Shown here: piece after piece, positions 34,506-46,789 of the stretch
Position numbering within the stretch: the first letter of the stretch is position 1
Layout of the letters: each line of letters opens with the position of its first letter
NCBI RefSeq assembly: GCF_937892565.1
Contig: NZ_CALAHQ010000023.1
Coordinates: 1-64,000 of the forward strand
Length of the DNA stretch: 64,000 nt
Reading direction: 5' to 3'
Source: an uncultured Roseicyclus sp.
GTDB taxonomy: Bacteria > Pseudomonadota > Alphaproteobacteria > Rhodobacterales > Rhodobacteraceae
Translations under genes and position numbers: made by a program
The notes under the pieces: model-generated
The model's database searches: none
The model's input: only the letters and a program-made list of their open reading frames with translations
What the model was told of the DNA's origin: nothing

Positions 34506-34988
34506 TCAGGCGGGTTTGATCTGGAAAATCCCTTCGACCTCGACCGCGCAGCCAAAGGGCAGGCCCCCCGCACTGACGGCAGACCGGCTGTGCCGGCCCT
34601 TGTCGCCCAGCACGTCGACCAACAGATCGGATGCGCCGTTGACGACCTTGGGCTGATCGCCGAATTCGGGCGGGGCATTGACAAAGCCGGTCAGCTTGAC
34701 CACCCGCACCAGCCGATCCAGATCGCCACCGCAGGCGGATTTGACCTGTGCCAACAGGTTGATCGCACACAGCCGTGCCGCAGCAGCCCCCGCCGCGATA
34801 TCCAGATCGACGCCAACGCGGCCCTTGATCAGGCTGTCCAGACCCGCGGACGTCATCGGGATCTGGCCCGAGACGAACACCAGATCACCCGCGACGACAT
34901 AAGGCACATAATTCGCCGCCGGCGCGGGCGGGGGCCCTGCCAGGATGATGCCAAGCTCCGCAAGGCGCGCTTCGATTGTTCCAGCCAT
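34506..34988 (-). CDS. RidA/YjgF family protein
   Basis: 160 residues, longer than archetypal RidA (about 128) and typical of the long Rid subfamily. Motifs: YVPYVVAGDLVFVSGQIP, VKLTGFVNAPPEF and a C-terminal HSRSAVSAGGLPFGCAVEVE. Classical RidA deaminates 2-aminoacrylate; the catalytic Arg of RidA is not obviously at the same place in this long form, so the activity may differ. Upstream of the GDPD gene on the same strand. Confidence 0.88.
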   Translation of the reverse strand: MAGTIEARLAELGIILAGPPPAPAANYVPYVVAGDLVFVSGQIPMTSAGLDSLIKGRVGVDLDIAAGAAAARLCAINLLAQVKSACGGDLDRLVRVVKLTGFVNAPPEFGDQPKVVNGASDLLVDVLGDKGRHSRSAVSAGGLPFGCAVEVEGIFQIKPA

Positions 34989-35070
34989 TCCGATATCTCC
35001 CAGCCGATCCGATTTGACGCAAAGCTAACCGTAGCACCGCCAAAGGAAAAGAGGCGAAGCGCAGCCTGCG

Positions 35071-36390
35071 TCAGCTTTCGCGAAAGGCGCGGGCGAAATA
35101 GATGCTGAACGGTTCCAGCAGATAGGTCAGGGGCGTGCGGTCATTGGTGCGGATGAAGGCCTCGACCGGCATGCCGGGCAACAGCACGCGCGGGGCAAGG
35201 CGGGCCATCTCTCCCGCGTCCAGCGCCACTTCGGCGCGATAGAACGACGCGCCGCTGCGCTCATCGACAAAGGCATCGGCCGAGATTTGCGTCACCTGCC
35301 CCATCAGATCGGGCAGATTGCGCAGATCGAGCGCGGGAAACCGCAAGCTGACCGCCTGACCGACAAAGACCTGATCGATATGGATGGCGGGCACCTCGGT
35401 GGTGATCACCAAGGGCCGCCCTTCGGGCACCACAAAGCCCACGGGATCGCCCGCGCGCAACACCGATTGCGGACCAAAGACCTGTAGCCCGATGATCCGG
35501 CCCGCGACCGGGGCGCGCAGATCAAGCTCGGCCATGCGGCGGTCAAGATCGGCAAGGCGCTGGCGCAATTCCTCTTCGGCCACGCGAATCTCGCGCAATT
35601 CGGCGATGGCTTCCTCGCGGCGGGTGGTGGCGCGCTGCAAGATCGCCAATTCGGTCTCGATCACGCGCTCGGCGGCCTCGGCCTTGCGCGCCTCCAACTC
35701 ACCCAGGGAACCGCGCAATTGCGCCGCGTCACGTTGCAGACGCAAGACCGGATCGGATTGGATCAAGCCACGCTCGAGCAAGCCGCGCTGGCGGATCAGA
35801 TCGGCATCGACCAGCGCAAGCTGTTCGGCCAGCGCCGCATCTTGCGCGCTGAGCGCGGCAATCTGCGCCGCGATCTGGGTGATGCGGCCGCGAAGCTGTT
35901 CGATTTCGCGTTCGGCGGTGTCACGGCGCGCGGCAAACAGGGTATCTTGACCCTGCATCAGATCGGCCAGTTCGGCATCGGTGGCCGCAGTCGCGGCCAA
36001 GGCGGGGGAAAACACCACGCTGGCCGCGCCATCGCGCTCGGCCTCAAGCCGGGCGCGACGCACGCGCAATTCGAACAGCCGCGCCACCGCGACCGCCTGA
36101 TCGCGGGCAAGCTGGCCGGGGGCCAGGCGCAGCAGCACATCGCCTGCCGCGACCCTGTCGCCCTCATCGACCAGAAGGGCGGCCACCACGCCCCCCTCGG
36201 GATGCTGGAGCGCTTGGCGGTTGCGCTCTACCTCGATGCGGCCCGAGGCGACGATGGCGCCGGCAAGCTGGCTGGTCATCGCCCAGCCACCGAACCCGCC
36301 CAACAGCAGCAGCATGGCCAACAGCCCCGTCAAAAGCGGCCCGCGCACAGACCAGCCATGCCCGGCATCGGGATGCTGTGGTGCGCTCAT
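35071..36390 (-). CDS. type I secretion membrane-fusion protein (HlyD/PrtE family)
   Basis: 439 residues. One N-terminal TM helix (about 16-40, [20 protein letters not shown]) anchors a periplasmic barrel, with long coiled-coil arms between about 95 and 290 (rich in Glu, Leu, Ala and Arg), and a conserved C-terminal [11 protein letters not shown] segment. It links the inner-membrane ABC exporter to the outer-membrane channel. The start overlaps the ABC gene by 4 bases. No TolC or RTX substrate gene is in the window. Confidence 0.92.
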   Translation of the reverse strand: MSAPQHPDAGHGWSVRGPLLTGLLAMLLLLGGFGGWAMTSQLAGAIVASGRIEVERNRQALQHPEGGVVAALLVDEGDRVAAGDVLLRLAPGQLARDQAVAVARLFELRVRRARLEAERDGAASVVFSPALAATAATDAELADLMQGQDTLFAARRDTAEREIEQLRGRITQIAAQIAALSAQDAALAEQLALVDADLIRQRGLLERGLIQSDPVLRLQRDAAQLRGSLGELEARKAEAAERVIETELAILQRATTRREEAIAELREIRVAEEELRQRLADLDRRMAELDLRAPVAGRIIGLQVFGPQSVLRAGDPVGFVVPEGRPLVITTEVPAIHIDQVFVGQAVSLRFPALDLRNLPDLMGQVTQISADAFVDERSGASFYRAEVALDAGEMARLAPRVLLPGMPVEAFIRTNDRTPLTYLLEPFSIYFARAFRES

Positions 36391-38126
36391 GACACACCGC
36401 CCGCGGCAGCGGTCTTGATGTCGGCATAGTTGGCCAATGTCTTTTGCAGCACCTCTTGGGTGGGGCCAAACATCACCGGCGCGCCGCCCGACAACACCAA
36501 AAGCCGATCACATTCGCGGATGGCGGCGGGGCGGTGCGCCATGATCAGAACCGCGCGACCCCCGGCCTTGATCGCCTGAACCGCGCGGTTGAGCGCGATG
36601 GACCCCTCATTGTCGAGCGCGGAATTGGGCTCATCGAGGACCAAAAGAACCGGGTCGCCATAAAGCGCGCGCGCCAGCCCGATCCGCTGGATCTGCCCCC
36701 CTGACAGCCGCGCCCCAAGACCCGATACGCGGGTGTCATAGCCTTCGGGCAGATCGAGGATCATCTCATGGGCCGCGGCCATGCGGGCGGCGGCGACAAC
36801 CTTGTCGGTGTCGGGCGTCTCGGCCAGCCGGGCAATGTTTTCCGCGATCGTGCCTTCGAACAGCGTCACCGCTTGCGGCAGATAGCCGATGTAGCCCCCC
36901 AGCGCGTCAGGATCGTATTGGTCAAGCGTCGCGCCATCCAGACGAATCTGTCCGACAGCGGGCAGCCACACCCCGGTTATGGCGCGCGCCAAGGTGGATT
37001 TGCCCGAACCCGAAGGGCCGATGATCCCGACCGCCTGACCCGGTTCGATGCGAAAGCTGACACCGCGCAGCGTGGGCGCACGCGCGCCGGGCGGCACGAC
37101 CGAAAGCTGCGTCACATCAAGCCGTGCCCTTGGCATGGGCAGCGCCATACGGGGTGGCGGCGTGGTCTCTGCCGCCAAAAGCGCCGATAGCCTGCGCCAA
37201 GCCTGGCCCGCTTCGGCGATTGCACCCCATTGGCCGACCGCCATCTCGATGGGCGCCAAGGCCCGCCCCAACAGGATCGACCCCGCAATCATCGCACCCG
37301 CCGTCATTTCGGCCTGAAGCACCAGATACGCACCCAGACCAAGGATCGCCGATTGCAAGAACAGCCGCACGGTGCGGGTGGCCGCGCTGAAGCCGCCCAC
37401 CAGATCGGTGGCGCGCATCCCCTCGGCCAGCGCAAGGCCGCGTTGACGGCGCCAGCGACGAAAGGCGCTGCCCTCCATGCCCAGCGCGCGGATCAACTCG
37501 GCCTCGCCTTGCATATCGCCCGCCATGCGATCGGCGCCATGCGCGACCGCGGCCGCGCGGGCGATCGGCAATTGGCTGAGCGCGCGGTTCATCAGGGCCA
37601 GACCGATCAGAACCGCCATGCCCGCCAAGGCCAGCCAGCCCAGCCACGGATGAAACAGAAAGATCGCGGCGATGAACAGCGGCGTCCACGGAAGATCAAA
37701 CACCGCCATGAACACCGGGGCGGCCGTCAATCGCTGAACCGACGCCAGATCCTGAAGCGCGCTTTGCCCCTCACCCGTGCGGCGCGCCCGCGCAAGAGCG
37801 GCGGCAAAGATGCGCCCATCGAGCGTTGCCTGCAAACGCGCGCCATAGCGCGCACCGATGCGGCCGCGCACGAAATCGAGCACCCCCATCATCAGGAACA
37901 AGAACACGATCAACACCGTCAATGCGACCAGCGTTTCCTCGGACCGCGACCCCAGAACGCGATCATAGACCTGAAGCATGTATAGCGGCCCGGTCAGCAT
38001 CAGCGCGTTGACCGCCATGCTGAACAGCGCGATCGACCACAAAAGCCAGCCATTTTGACGCCGGAACTGCGTCAACTCGTCGGGGCCGGATGCAGTCTTG
38101 GGCGATATCTCGGCCATCTTGCTCAC
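36387..38126 (-). CDS. type I secretion ABC exporter (permease-ATPase fusion, PrtD type)
   Basis: 579 residues. Six-TM ABC domain (about 25-300) followed by an ATPase domain with Walker [10 protein letters not shown] (370-378), signature LSGGQ (474-478) and Walker B VLLVLDEP (493-500). No C39 peptidase domain and no CLD, so it belongs to the PrtD/AprD class exporting RTX-type proteins by a C-terminal signal. ATG 38126 starts MSKMAEIS. Overlaps the downstream membrane-fusion gene. Divergent from mlaA. Confidence 0.93.
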   Translation of the reverse strand: MSKMAEISPKTASGPDELTQFRRQNGWLLWSIALFSMAVNALMLTGPLYMLQVYDRVLGSRSEETLVALTVLIVFLFLMMGVLDFVRGRIGARYGARLQATLDGRIFAAALARARRTGEGQSALQDLASVQRLTAAPVFMAVFDLPWTPLFIAAIFLFHPWLGWLALAGMAVLIGLALMNRALSQLPIARAAAVAHGADRMAGDMQGEAELIRALGMEGSAFRRWRRQRGLALAEGMRATDLVGGFSAATRTVRLFLQSAILGLGAYLVLQAEMTAGAMIAGSILLGRALAPIEMAVGQWGAIAEAGQAWRRLSALLAAETTPPPRMALPMPRARLDVTQLSVVPPGARAPTLRGVSFRIEPGQAVGIIGPSGSGKSTLARAITGVWLPAVGQIRLDGATLDQYDPDALGGYIGYLPQAVTLFEGTIAENIARLAETPDTDKVVAAARMAAAHEMILDLPEGYDTRVSGLGARLSGGQIQRIGLARALYGDPVLLVLDEPNSALDNEGSIALNRAVQAIKAGGRAVLIMAHRPAAIRECDRLLVLSGGAPVMFGPTQEVLQKTLANYADIKTAAAGGVS

Positions 38127-38154
38127 TCAATACTCACACGCACGGGGGCGCCCC

Positions 38155-38184
38155 TTGACACGGCGGCCCAGACCCTCTTGTAAC
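38155..38184 (+). promoter_or_regulatory. sigma-70 promoter of mlaA
   Basis: Perfect -35 TTGACA (38155-38160), an 18-base spacer, and -10 TGTAAC (38179-38184, 4 of 6). Predicted start near 38191, 76 bases before ATG 38267. Confidence 0.55.
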
Positions 38185-38266
38185 AACGACAGCCCCCCGA
38201 TGGCTATAGACAGTCGCATAGCTTTAAATCCGGTTTCTTCCGACTAGGTTGCAAGGGGCAAATGAC

Positions 38267-39061
38267 ATGATCGAACGGATGCTGCCTGTGTTTGATGCCC
38301 TTTCGCTTCGCCGCCTATTTTCAGGTCTTGCCGCGCTTGCGCTTGCTACCCTGGCGGCCTGTGGCCCTGCGACACTGCCGCCCGGCGATCAGATCACGGA
38401 TGCGGCCGAGGCGCGCAATCGGGCCGTGCATCGCTTCAATCTTGCGCTCGACAGCGCCATCGTGGGCCCGACCGCGCAGGGCTATGGCAGCGTGGTGCCC
38501 GACCCGCTGCGGCAAGGGGTGAGCAATTTCGCCTCGAACCTGTCGCAACCATCCTACATTCTCAACAACCTTGTTCAGGTGCGGATCGGTCAGGCATCGC
38601 AGAACCTGATCCGGTTCATGGTCAATTCGACCCTTGGGATCGGCGGGCTGTTCGATCCGGCGACCGCCTTGGGCGTGCCGGCCGCGCAGACCGATTTTGG
38701 CCAAACCCTGCATATCTGGGGCGTGGGCGAAGGGGATTTTGTCATGCTGCCCGGTTTCGGCCCGTCCACCACGCGCGACACGGTCGGCTTGATCGTGGAT
38801 ATGGCAACCAATCCGGTCCGTCATGCCGTGCCCGAGGCCGACCGCCGCTATGTCACCGCAGCCCAGCTGATGGACCGCCTTGGCACCCGCTACGAGATGG
38901 ATGCCACGATCGATGGCCTTTTGTATGAAAGCGCCGACAGCTATGCCCAGCTTCGCTCGCTCTATCTTCAGAATCGGCGCTTTGCTTTGGGCGGCGCTGT
39001 GGCTGTGCCGGCGGGTGGGGGTGACGATGCCTATGCCGATCCCTATGTTGATCCATACTGA
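38267..39061 (+). CDS. mlaA: MlaA/VacJ family outer-membrane lipoprotein
   Basis: 264 residues. Lipoprotein signal with lipobox LAAC (C32), then the MlaA domain: AARN-like start EARNRAVHRFNLALDSAI, FASNLSQPSYILNNLVQ, FMVNSTLGIGGLFDPAT, WGVGEGDFVMLPGFGPSTTRD. MlaA removes mislocalised phospholipid from the outer leaflet, working with porins and MlaC. ATG 38267 has AAGGGGC upstream; TTG 38249 is possible but less likely. A MlaC-like gene follows after 28 bases. Confidence 0.93.
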   Translation: MIERMLPVFDALSLRRLFSGLAALALATLAACGPATLPPGDQITDAAEARNRAVHRFNLALDSAIVGPTAQGYGSVVPDPLRQGVSNFASNLSQPSYILNNLVQVRIGQASQNLIRFMVNSTLGIGGLFDPATALGVPAAQTDFGQTLHIWGVGEGDFVMLPGFGPSTTRDTVGLIVDMATNPVRHAVPEADRRYVTAAQLMDRLGTRYEMDATIDGLLYESADSYAQLRSLYLQNRRFALGGAVAVPAGGGDDAYADPYVDPY

Positions 39062-39089
39062 TCCTAGTTTCACGTTCAGGTCTTTGCCC

Positions 39090-39701
39090 ATGTCGCATGA
39101 AATCCGCCCCACCCGCCGTGCTGTCGTGATCGCGGGCTGCCTTGCCGCAGGCGCCGCCATCTTGCCGCTGCGCGCGCTGGCCCTGTCGGCCGCACAGGCC
39201 AGCGGGCTGGTCGAGCTTGTCGCAGCCGAGATCACCCGCATCATCAATTCCGGCCAATCCGAGACAACGATGATCCGTGATTTCGAACGGATGATGGCGC
39301 GCTACGGCGACATGCCGACCATCACCCAATCGGTTCTGGGCCCGCCCGCGCGGACAGCCAGCCCGACCCAGCTTGCCGATTTTGCCGATGCGTTCAAAGG
39401 CTACATGGCGCGCAAATACGGGCGGCGCTTTCGGGAGTTCATCGGCGGAACCGTCAGTGTGACCGGCGCCCAGGACACTGGTCGCTACATCGAGGTGATC
39501 GGCCAGGTGCTTTTGCGGGGTCAAGCCCCCTTCGAGGTGCGTTTCCGCGTCTGGGATCGGTCGGGGCAGGCACTGTTCATCGATCTGTTGATCGAAGGCG
39601 TATCGCTGGTGATCACGGAACGATCCGAGATCGGGGCGATCCTTGACCGCAACGGCGGCTCGATCGATGCGGCCGCTGCTGCATTGCGCAATTTGGGGTA
39701 A
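39090..39701 (+). CDS. mlaC: MlaC/Ttg2D-like phospholipid-binding protein
   Basis: 203 residues. Twin-arginine-like export signal (PTRRAVVIAGCLAAGAAI), then the MlaC fold: FERMMARYGDMPTI, FADAFKGYMARKYGRRF and a hydrophobic-cavity strand FEVRFRVWDRSG. It is a periplasmic shuttle carrying phospholipid between MlaA and the inner-membrane MlaFEDB complex, which is not in the window. The pairing with mlaA supports the call; the ribosome site is weak. Confidence 0.85.
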   Translation: MSHEIRPTRRAVVIAGCLAAGAAILPLRALALSAAQASGLVELVAAEITRIINSGQSETTMIRDFERMMARYGDMPTITQSVLGPPARTASPTQLADFADAFKGYMARKYGRRFREFIGGTVSVTGAQDTGRYIEVIGQVLLRGQAPFEVRFRVWDRSGQALFIDLLIEGVSLVITERSEIGAILDRNGGSIDAAAAALRNLG

Positions 39702-39759
39702 CACCACACCGGCCTTCAGGATGGGCGCCTGCGCCCACACTGGCCCCGGACATCAGGAC

Positions 39760-39788
39760 AACGGCACGGCCATGGCGCCCGTGCCGTT
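39760..39788. terminator. hairpin between convergent mlaC and gyrB
   Basis: AACGGCACGG pairs with CCGTGCCGTT across a 9-base loop. There is no T tract on either side, so it would be a weak or rho-assisted terminator serving one or both convergent genes. Confidence 0.4.
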
Positions 39789-39806
39789 GACGCATGGCCT
39801 TGATGG

Positions 39807-42236
<2,430 letters not shown>

Positions 42237-42252
42237 CTATATTGTTCGGGGT

Positions 42253-42281
42253 TTTATACCCCCCGGGGCGGGGAATGTCAC
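42253..42281 (-). promoter_or_regulatory. sigma-70 promoter of gyrB
   Basis: Minus strand: -35 GTGACA (42281-42276, 5 of 6), a 17-base spacer, -10 TATAAA (42258-42253, 5 of 6), 28 bases before the ATG. The -10 lies between GGGG and CCCC arms (42248-42251, 42259-42262), a small dyad that could make the promoter sensitive to supercoiling, as known for gyrase genes. Confidence 0.65.
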
Positions 42282-42338
42282 GCCGCACACACAAGATTTA
42301 GTCGCTGCACCCCACAGGACCGCCAAAAGCCTTGGCCG

Positions 42339-42959
42339 TCAGACGAAAGGGATCGCAACGCCCACCCCAATCAACAACAGGCCCGAAGTGGTGTTGAGCC
42401 TGCGGATCGCATTTGGGCTTTGCAACAGCCTGCGCGCACGGTCGAGAAACAGCGCCAGACCAAGATTGCCGATGAGCGGCACGATGGCCGAAATCGCAAG
42501 GATCGCAAGGATGTCGGGGGTCGTGATGCGGCTCAGGTCGAAGAAACCGGGCAAGAAACCCATGTAAAACAAGATCGCCTTGGGATTGCCGATGACAGCC
42601 GCAACGCCCACGGAAAACCCCGCCCAAAGCCCCGGTCGCGTCATGCGGCTGTCGGTGCCCGGCGTCTTGGCAGGCGCGCGGATCAGCACAATCCCCATGA
42701 CGATGAAAACCCCGGCCGCGATCCAGCGCATCACGGCAAGCGCATCCCCATAAAGCGACAGCACCCAAGCAAGCCCGAGAATGGCACACAGCGGCCAGAT
42801 CAGATCGCCCAGCGCCACGCCCACGGCAAGCGGCCAGGCGCCCGACATGCCCCCCGACAGCGCCCGCGCGGTCAGCGCAACCCAGACCGGACCGGGCACG
42901 ACCCAAAGCCCCGCCATCGCGGCGGCATAAAGCGCCAGTTGTTCGGCTGTGACGGTCAT
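42339..42959 (-). CDS. LysE family amino-acid exporter
   Basis: 206 residues, about six TM helices. RhtB/LysE features: AAMAGLWVVPGPVWVALTARALSGG at the N-terminus and GNPKAILFYMGFLPGFFD in the centre. Exports amino acids or related metabolites; substrate unknown. Its ATG overlaps the recF stop by 4 bases (42956-42959), so translation is coupled to a replication/repair gene, an unusual position between recF and gyrB. Confidence 0.88.
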   Translation of the reverse strand: MTVTAEQLALYAAAMAGLWVVPGPVWVALTARALSGGMSGAWPLAVGVALGDLIWPLCAILGLAWVLSLYGDALAVMRWIAAGVFIVMGIVLIRAPAKTPGTDSRMTRPGLWAGFSVGVAAVIGNPKAILFYMGFLPGFFDLSRITTPDILAILAISAIVPLIGNLGLALFLDRARRLLQSPNAIRRLNTTSGLLLIGVGVAIPFV

Positions 42960-44062
42960 TGCACCCCCGCATCCGAAACGCGCGCTTCGCTGGCCCCGCC
43001 ATGATCGGCAAGGGCCACATACTGCGCCCTTGGGCCAAGGTCCACGAACAGCTCAAGACCTGTGCCGGTCATCCAGGCCTGTGCACCCAAGGCGCAAATC
43101 TCGTCAAAAAGGGCCGCGCGCCGGCCTGCATCCAGATGCGCCGCCACCTCATCCAGCAAAACCAGAGGCGCGGCCCCGGTTTTGGCCTTGATCGCGCGGG
43201 CATTGGCAAGAATGAGCGAGATCAAAAGCGCCTTTTGTTCGCCGGTGGAACACTGCGACGCCGGCATCGCCTTGTCGATATATGTGGCGACCAGATCGGC
43301 GCGGTGCGGCCCGACCAGCGTGCGACCCGCAGCCATGTCGCGGGGGCGGCTTTCGGCAAAGGCCGAAGCGTAATCGCCGGCATCGGTCAGATCATCCGTC
43401 TCGAGTTGGAGATCCGCGGCGGGAAAGGCTGTCGCGGCACCATGCTGCGCAGAAGTGATGCGGGCAATGGACCCCCGGCGATTGGCCGTCAGGATCACAG
43501 CGGCTTCGGCCATCTGTGCTTCCAGGGCACCATACCAGCGCGGATCGGCGACGGCATCCTTCAACAGCCGGTTGCGCTCGCGCATTGCCTTTTCGTACGC
43601 CAGCGCCGCATCGGCATGGTCGGGTTGAAAGCTCATGGCGATACGGTCCAGAAAGCGCCGCCGCCCATCCGCCCCCTCGATCCAGAGCCGATCTTGCGCC
43701 GGGACAAGCCACACGATCCTGAGCAACCGCGCAAGGACCGTTTGCGCCGCAGGCTTGCCATCGATCAAGGTGACGCGCGGCTGGCCGGGTTCGGCGGTCA
43801 GTTCCACCTCATGTCCCAAATCCGCGCCCGCGACCTTGGCCATGACCTTCCAGCCGATGGCCTCGGGGCGGCGGATGATTTCATCGGCACCCGCACGCCT
43901 GAGACCCCGACCCGGCGACAACAGCGAGACCGCTTCGATCAGATTGGTCTTGCCGGTGCCATTGGGCCCGTAAATCGCCACGGGCCGCCCATCGAATTCC
44001 AGCCGCGTGCGACGGTGGCTGCGAAAATGTGACAGCGTCAAGGCGGCGACATGCGGGGTCAT
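42956..44062 (-). CDS. recF: DNA replication and repair protein RecF
   Basis: 368 residues. SMC-like ATPase: Walker A GPNGTGKTN at 32-40, a signature segment near CSTGEQKALLIS, and Walker B LVLLDEVAAHLDAGRR. It loads RecA at single-strand gaps with RecO and RecR. Follows dnaN after a 76-base gap filled with hairpins. The stop overlaps lysE. Confidence 0.95.
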   Translation of the reverse strand: MTPHVAALTLSHFRSHRRTRLEFDGRPVAIYGPNGTGKTNLIEAVSLLSPGRGLRRAGADEIIRRPEAIGWKVMAKVAGADLGHEVELTAEPGQPRVTLIDGKPAAQTVLARLLRIVWLVPAQDRLWIEGADGRRRFLDRIAMSFQPDHADAALAYEKAMRERNRLLKDAVADPRWYGALEAQMAEAAVILTANRRGSIARITSAQHGAATAFPAADLQLETDDLTDAGDYASAFAESRPRDMAAGRTLVGPHRADLVATYIDKAMPASQCSTGEQKALLISLILANARAIKAKTGAAPLVLLDEVAAHLDAGRRAALFDEICALGAQAWMTGTGLELFVDLGPRAQYVALADHGGASEARVSDAGVQ

Positions 44063-44066
44063 GGGG

Positions 44067-44135
44067 GCGTTTTCCTGAAGGAAAACGCGTGGGAAATCTC
44101 GAGATTTCCCACGCGAAAAACCCGGGTTTTTCGCG
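44067..44135. repeat. array of three overlapping hairpins between dnaN and recF
   Basis: Hairpin A: GCGTTTTCC / GGAAAACGC (44067-44088). Hairpin B: a perfect 28-nt palindrome 44087-44114 around TCTCGAGA. Hairpin C: a perfect 24-nt palindrome 44112-44135 with core AAAAACCCGGGTTTTT. Neighbouring hairpins share arm bases, so alternative folds compete. The core AAAACCCGGGTTTT is the same as in the array at 32103-32174. Here the two flanking genes run in the same direction, so full termination is not expected. Confidence 0.85.
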
Positions 44136-44138
44136 CCC

Positions 44139-45257
44139 TCACACGCGCATCGGCATCACGACATAGATGGCGCTGGTGTCGTTGCCCTCGCGCATCAAGG
44201 TCGGCTCGCCGGGCGATGAGAACATGAACACCGCATTCTCGCGATCCACCTGGCTGGCAATCTCCAGCAGGTATTTCGCGTTGAATCCGATCTCGAGGCG
44301 GTCGTCGTCATAGGCAACGGCCAGTTCCTCCTCGGCATTGCCTGCATCCGGGGCGTTGACCGACAGCACGAGCCGATCCTCGTCGAGCGAAAGCTTCACC
44401 GCGCGCGAACGTTCCGAGCTGACGGTGGCGACCCGATCCACCGCCTTGGCAAAATCGGCGGCGTCCACTTCCATCCGGCGGGTGTTGCCGGTCGGGATGA
44501 CGCGGGCATAATCGGGAAATGTGCCATCAATGACCTTGGAGGTCAGCGTCACCTCGGGGGTGGCAAAACGGATCTTGGTCTCGGACACGGATACCGCGAT
44601 CTGCGCCTCGTCATCATCCAGCAGCTTGCGGATCTCGCCCACGGTCTTGCGTGGCACGATCACACCGGGCATGGTCTGTGCGCCCTGGGGCAAGGCTGCA
44701 TCGATGCGCGCCAGCCTATGCCCATCCGTGGCGACCGCGCGCAACACCGGGGCGCCATCGCTTTCGGAGACATGGAAATAGACGCCGTTCAGATAATACC
44801 GCGTCTCTTCGGTCGAAATGGCGAATTTCGACTTGTCGAAAAGCCGCCGAAGCACCGGGGCCGGGCAGGCAAAATTGGCGGCATATTCGGTGCTGGTCAT
44901 CACCGGGAAATCTTCGCGCGGCAATGTCGCCAGTTGAAAAGTCGAACGCCCGGCCTGAACCGTCAGACGGCCATTCATGCTGTCATCGATCAGCGTGACC
45001 AGCGCACCATCGGGCAGCTTGCGCACGATTTCATGCAGCGTCACGGCCGAGACGGTTGTGGCGCCCGCCCGCTCGACCATCGCGGCGGCGCGATCAACCA
45101 CTTCGATATCCAGATCGGTCGCACGGAAACTGACCGCCGCGCCCTCGGCCTCGATCAGCACATTGGCAAGGATCGGAATCGTATTGCGGCGTTCGACGAC
45201 CGACTGCGCCTGAGAGACAGCGCGCAACAAGTTGGCACGCTCGATCGAAAATTTCAT
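44139..45257 (-). CDS. dnaN: DNA polymerase III beta sliding clamp
   Basis: 372 residues. Three clamp domains; the start MKFSIERANLLRAVSQAQSVVERRNTIPIL is typical, and the C-terminus ends IYVVMPMRV, matching the standard P-M-R-L/V ending. Forms the processivity ring of Pol III. ATG 45257 is chosen; the upstream ATG adds 19 unconserved residues. Lies between dnaA and recF in the conserved order. Confidence 0.97.
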   Translation of the reverse strand: MKFSIERANLLRAVSQAQSVVERRNTIPILANVLIEAEGAAVSFRATDLDIEVVDRAAAMVERAGATTVSAVTLHEIVRKLPDGALVTLIDDSMNGRLTVQAGRSTFQLATLPREDFPVMTSTEYAANFACPAPVLRRLFDKSKFAISTEETRYYLNGVYFHVSESDGAPVLRAVATDGHRLARIDAALPQGAQTMPGVIVPRKTVGEIRKLLDDDEAQIAVSVSETKIRFATPEVTLTSKVIDGTFPDYARVIPTGNTRRMEVDAADFAKAVDRVATVSSERSRAVKLSLDEDRLVLSVNAPDAGNAEEELAVAYDDDRLEIGFNAKYLLEIASQVDRENAVFMFSSPGEPTLMREGNDTSAIYVVMPMRV

Positions 45258-45394
45258 GGCCTTGGCTCCGACAACTGCGGGGGCTTCGACCCTAGCCGTC
45301 TCCCCCGTCCGCACAAGCGTTATTTCTAGGAGTGTCGCGCGCCACGCCGGGCGTCAAGCCCCATCGCGGGGCCTGTTGTCCAAGCGTCAGCGGT

Positions 45395-46789
45395 TCACGC
45401 TTCCAACGTGCGCCGCAGGATTTCGGCATCCTCGGCAATCTGGCTGTCAACCGACATCAATTCCTCGATCTTGCGCACACCATAAAGAACCGTGGTGTGG
45501 TCACGCCCACCCAGTTTGCGCGCAATTTCGGGATAGCTGCGGCTGGTCAGATTCTTGGACAAATACATCGCCATCTGCCGAGGACGCGCCACAGCACGGG
45601 CACGGCTGGCGCCGGTGATATCGGCTTGGCGGATGTTGTAATATTCGCAGGTCGTCTTGATGATCTGATCCAGCGTCACCTTGCGGTCAGTGGAGCGCAA
45701 GATGTCGGACAGGCAATCTTGCACCATCTCGATGGTCACTTCGCGCCGCACCAGATCGGCAAAGGCAAAGAGCCGCGTCAGCGCACCCTCGACGACACGG
45801 ATATTGGTCGAAATGCGCTGCGCCATGAATTCCAGCACACCTTCCGACAGCTTGATCTGAGGATTGCGGGCCAGCGCCTGTTCGGCCTTGTGCTGCAACA
45901 CGCCCAGGCGCAATTCGTAATCGGTGGGATGCAGATCGACGACCAGCCCGCATTGCAACCGCGATGCGATACGGGCGTCCAGTTCCTCCATGTCCACGGG
46001 GGCGCGATCACCCGAGATGATGATCTGTTTGCCCTCTTCCACCAGGGCATTGAAGGTGTGGAAGAATTCTTCCTGCGTGGATGTCTTTCCCGCAATGAAC
46101 TGCACGTCATCCACCATCAGCACATCGACCGACCGGAAGATCTGCTTGAAGGTCATCGTGTCCTGTTCGCGCAAGGCGCGCACAAAGCGATACATGAACT
46201 GCTCTGCCGACAGGTACAAGATACGCGCCCCGGGATATCGAGCGCGCAAATCCCAGGCGATCGCATGCATCAGATGCGTTTTGCCAAGGCCCACGCCGCC
46301 ATACAAGAACAGCGGGTTGAAGGTAACATCGCGCCCCTCGGCCACCCGGCGCGCAGCCGCATGGGCCAGCTCGTTGGGCTTGCCCACCACAAAATTGTCA
46401 AAGGTGTAGCCGGGGTTGAGTGTGGCACCCGGCAAATCCTCGGTGCCGGTGCGCAGACCAGGCCCCATCGGTCGCTGCCCCTGAACGGCCGGCGCGGCCG
46501 GACTGGCCACGGGCGGCTTGCTGGCGCTGCCGGACCGCAGGGCCCCGGCGGGGCTCACCGAAAATTCGACGCGGTCCACGCCCACCCCTGCGGAATTGAG
46601 ATGCCGCAAGATCACATCACGAAAATTCTGGGTGACCCAAGAGCCGAAAAAATTCGTGGGCACGTGAAAGCGGGCCGTGCGGTCATCGAGACGGTCGAAA
46701 ACGATGGGTGCAATCCATGCCGTGAAATTGTTTTCACCAACAGCCTTGAGCAGTTCGCCCCTGACGTGCCCCCAAGTGTCATTCGTCAT
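45395..46789 (-). CDS. dnaA: chromosomal replication initiator protein DnaA
   Basis: 464 residues. Domain I (1-75), a Pro/Ala/Gly-rich linker (about 80-125), an AAA+ domain with Walker A GGVGLGKT (164-171) and Walker B VLMVDDVQ (223-230), and the DNA-binding domain with GGRDHTTVLYGVRKIEEL. Binds DnaA boxes at oriC to open the duplex. The stop of dnaA is followed after 137 bases by dnaN. No DnaA boxes were recognised upstream. Confidence 0.97.
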   Translation of the reverse strand: MTNDTWGHVRGELLKAVGENNFTAWIAPIVFDRLDDRTARFHVPTNFFGSWVTQNFRDVILRHLNSAGVGVDRVEFSVSPAGALRSGSASKPPVASPAAPAVQGQRPMGPGLRTGTEDLPGATLNPGYTFDNFVVGKPNELAHAAARRVAEGRDVTFNPLFLYGGVGLGKTHLMHAIAWDLRARYPGARILYLSAEQFMYRFVRALREQDTMTFKQIFRSVDVLMVDDVQFIAGKTSTQEEFFHTFNALVEEGKQIIISGDRAPVDMEELDARIASRLQCGLVVDLHPTDYELRLGVLQHKAEQALARNPQIKLSEGVLEFMAQRISTNIRVVEGALTRLFAFADLVRREVTIEMVQDCLSDILRSTDRKVTLDQIIKTTCEYYNIRQADITGASRARAVARPRQMAMYLSKNLTSRSYPEIARKLGGRDHTTVLYGVRKIEELMSVDSQIAEDAEILRRTLEA

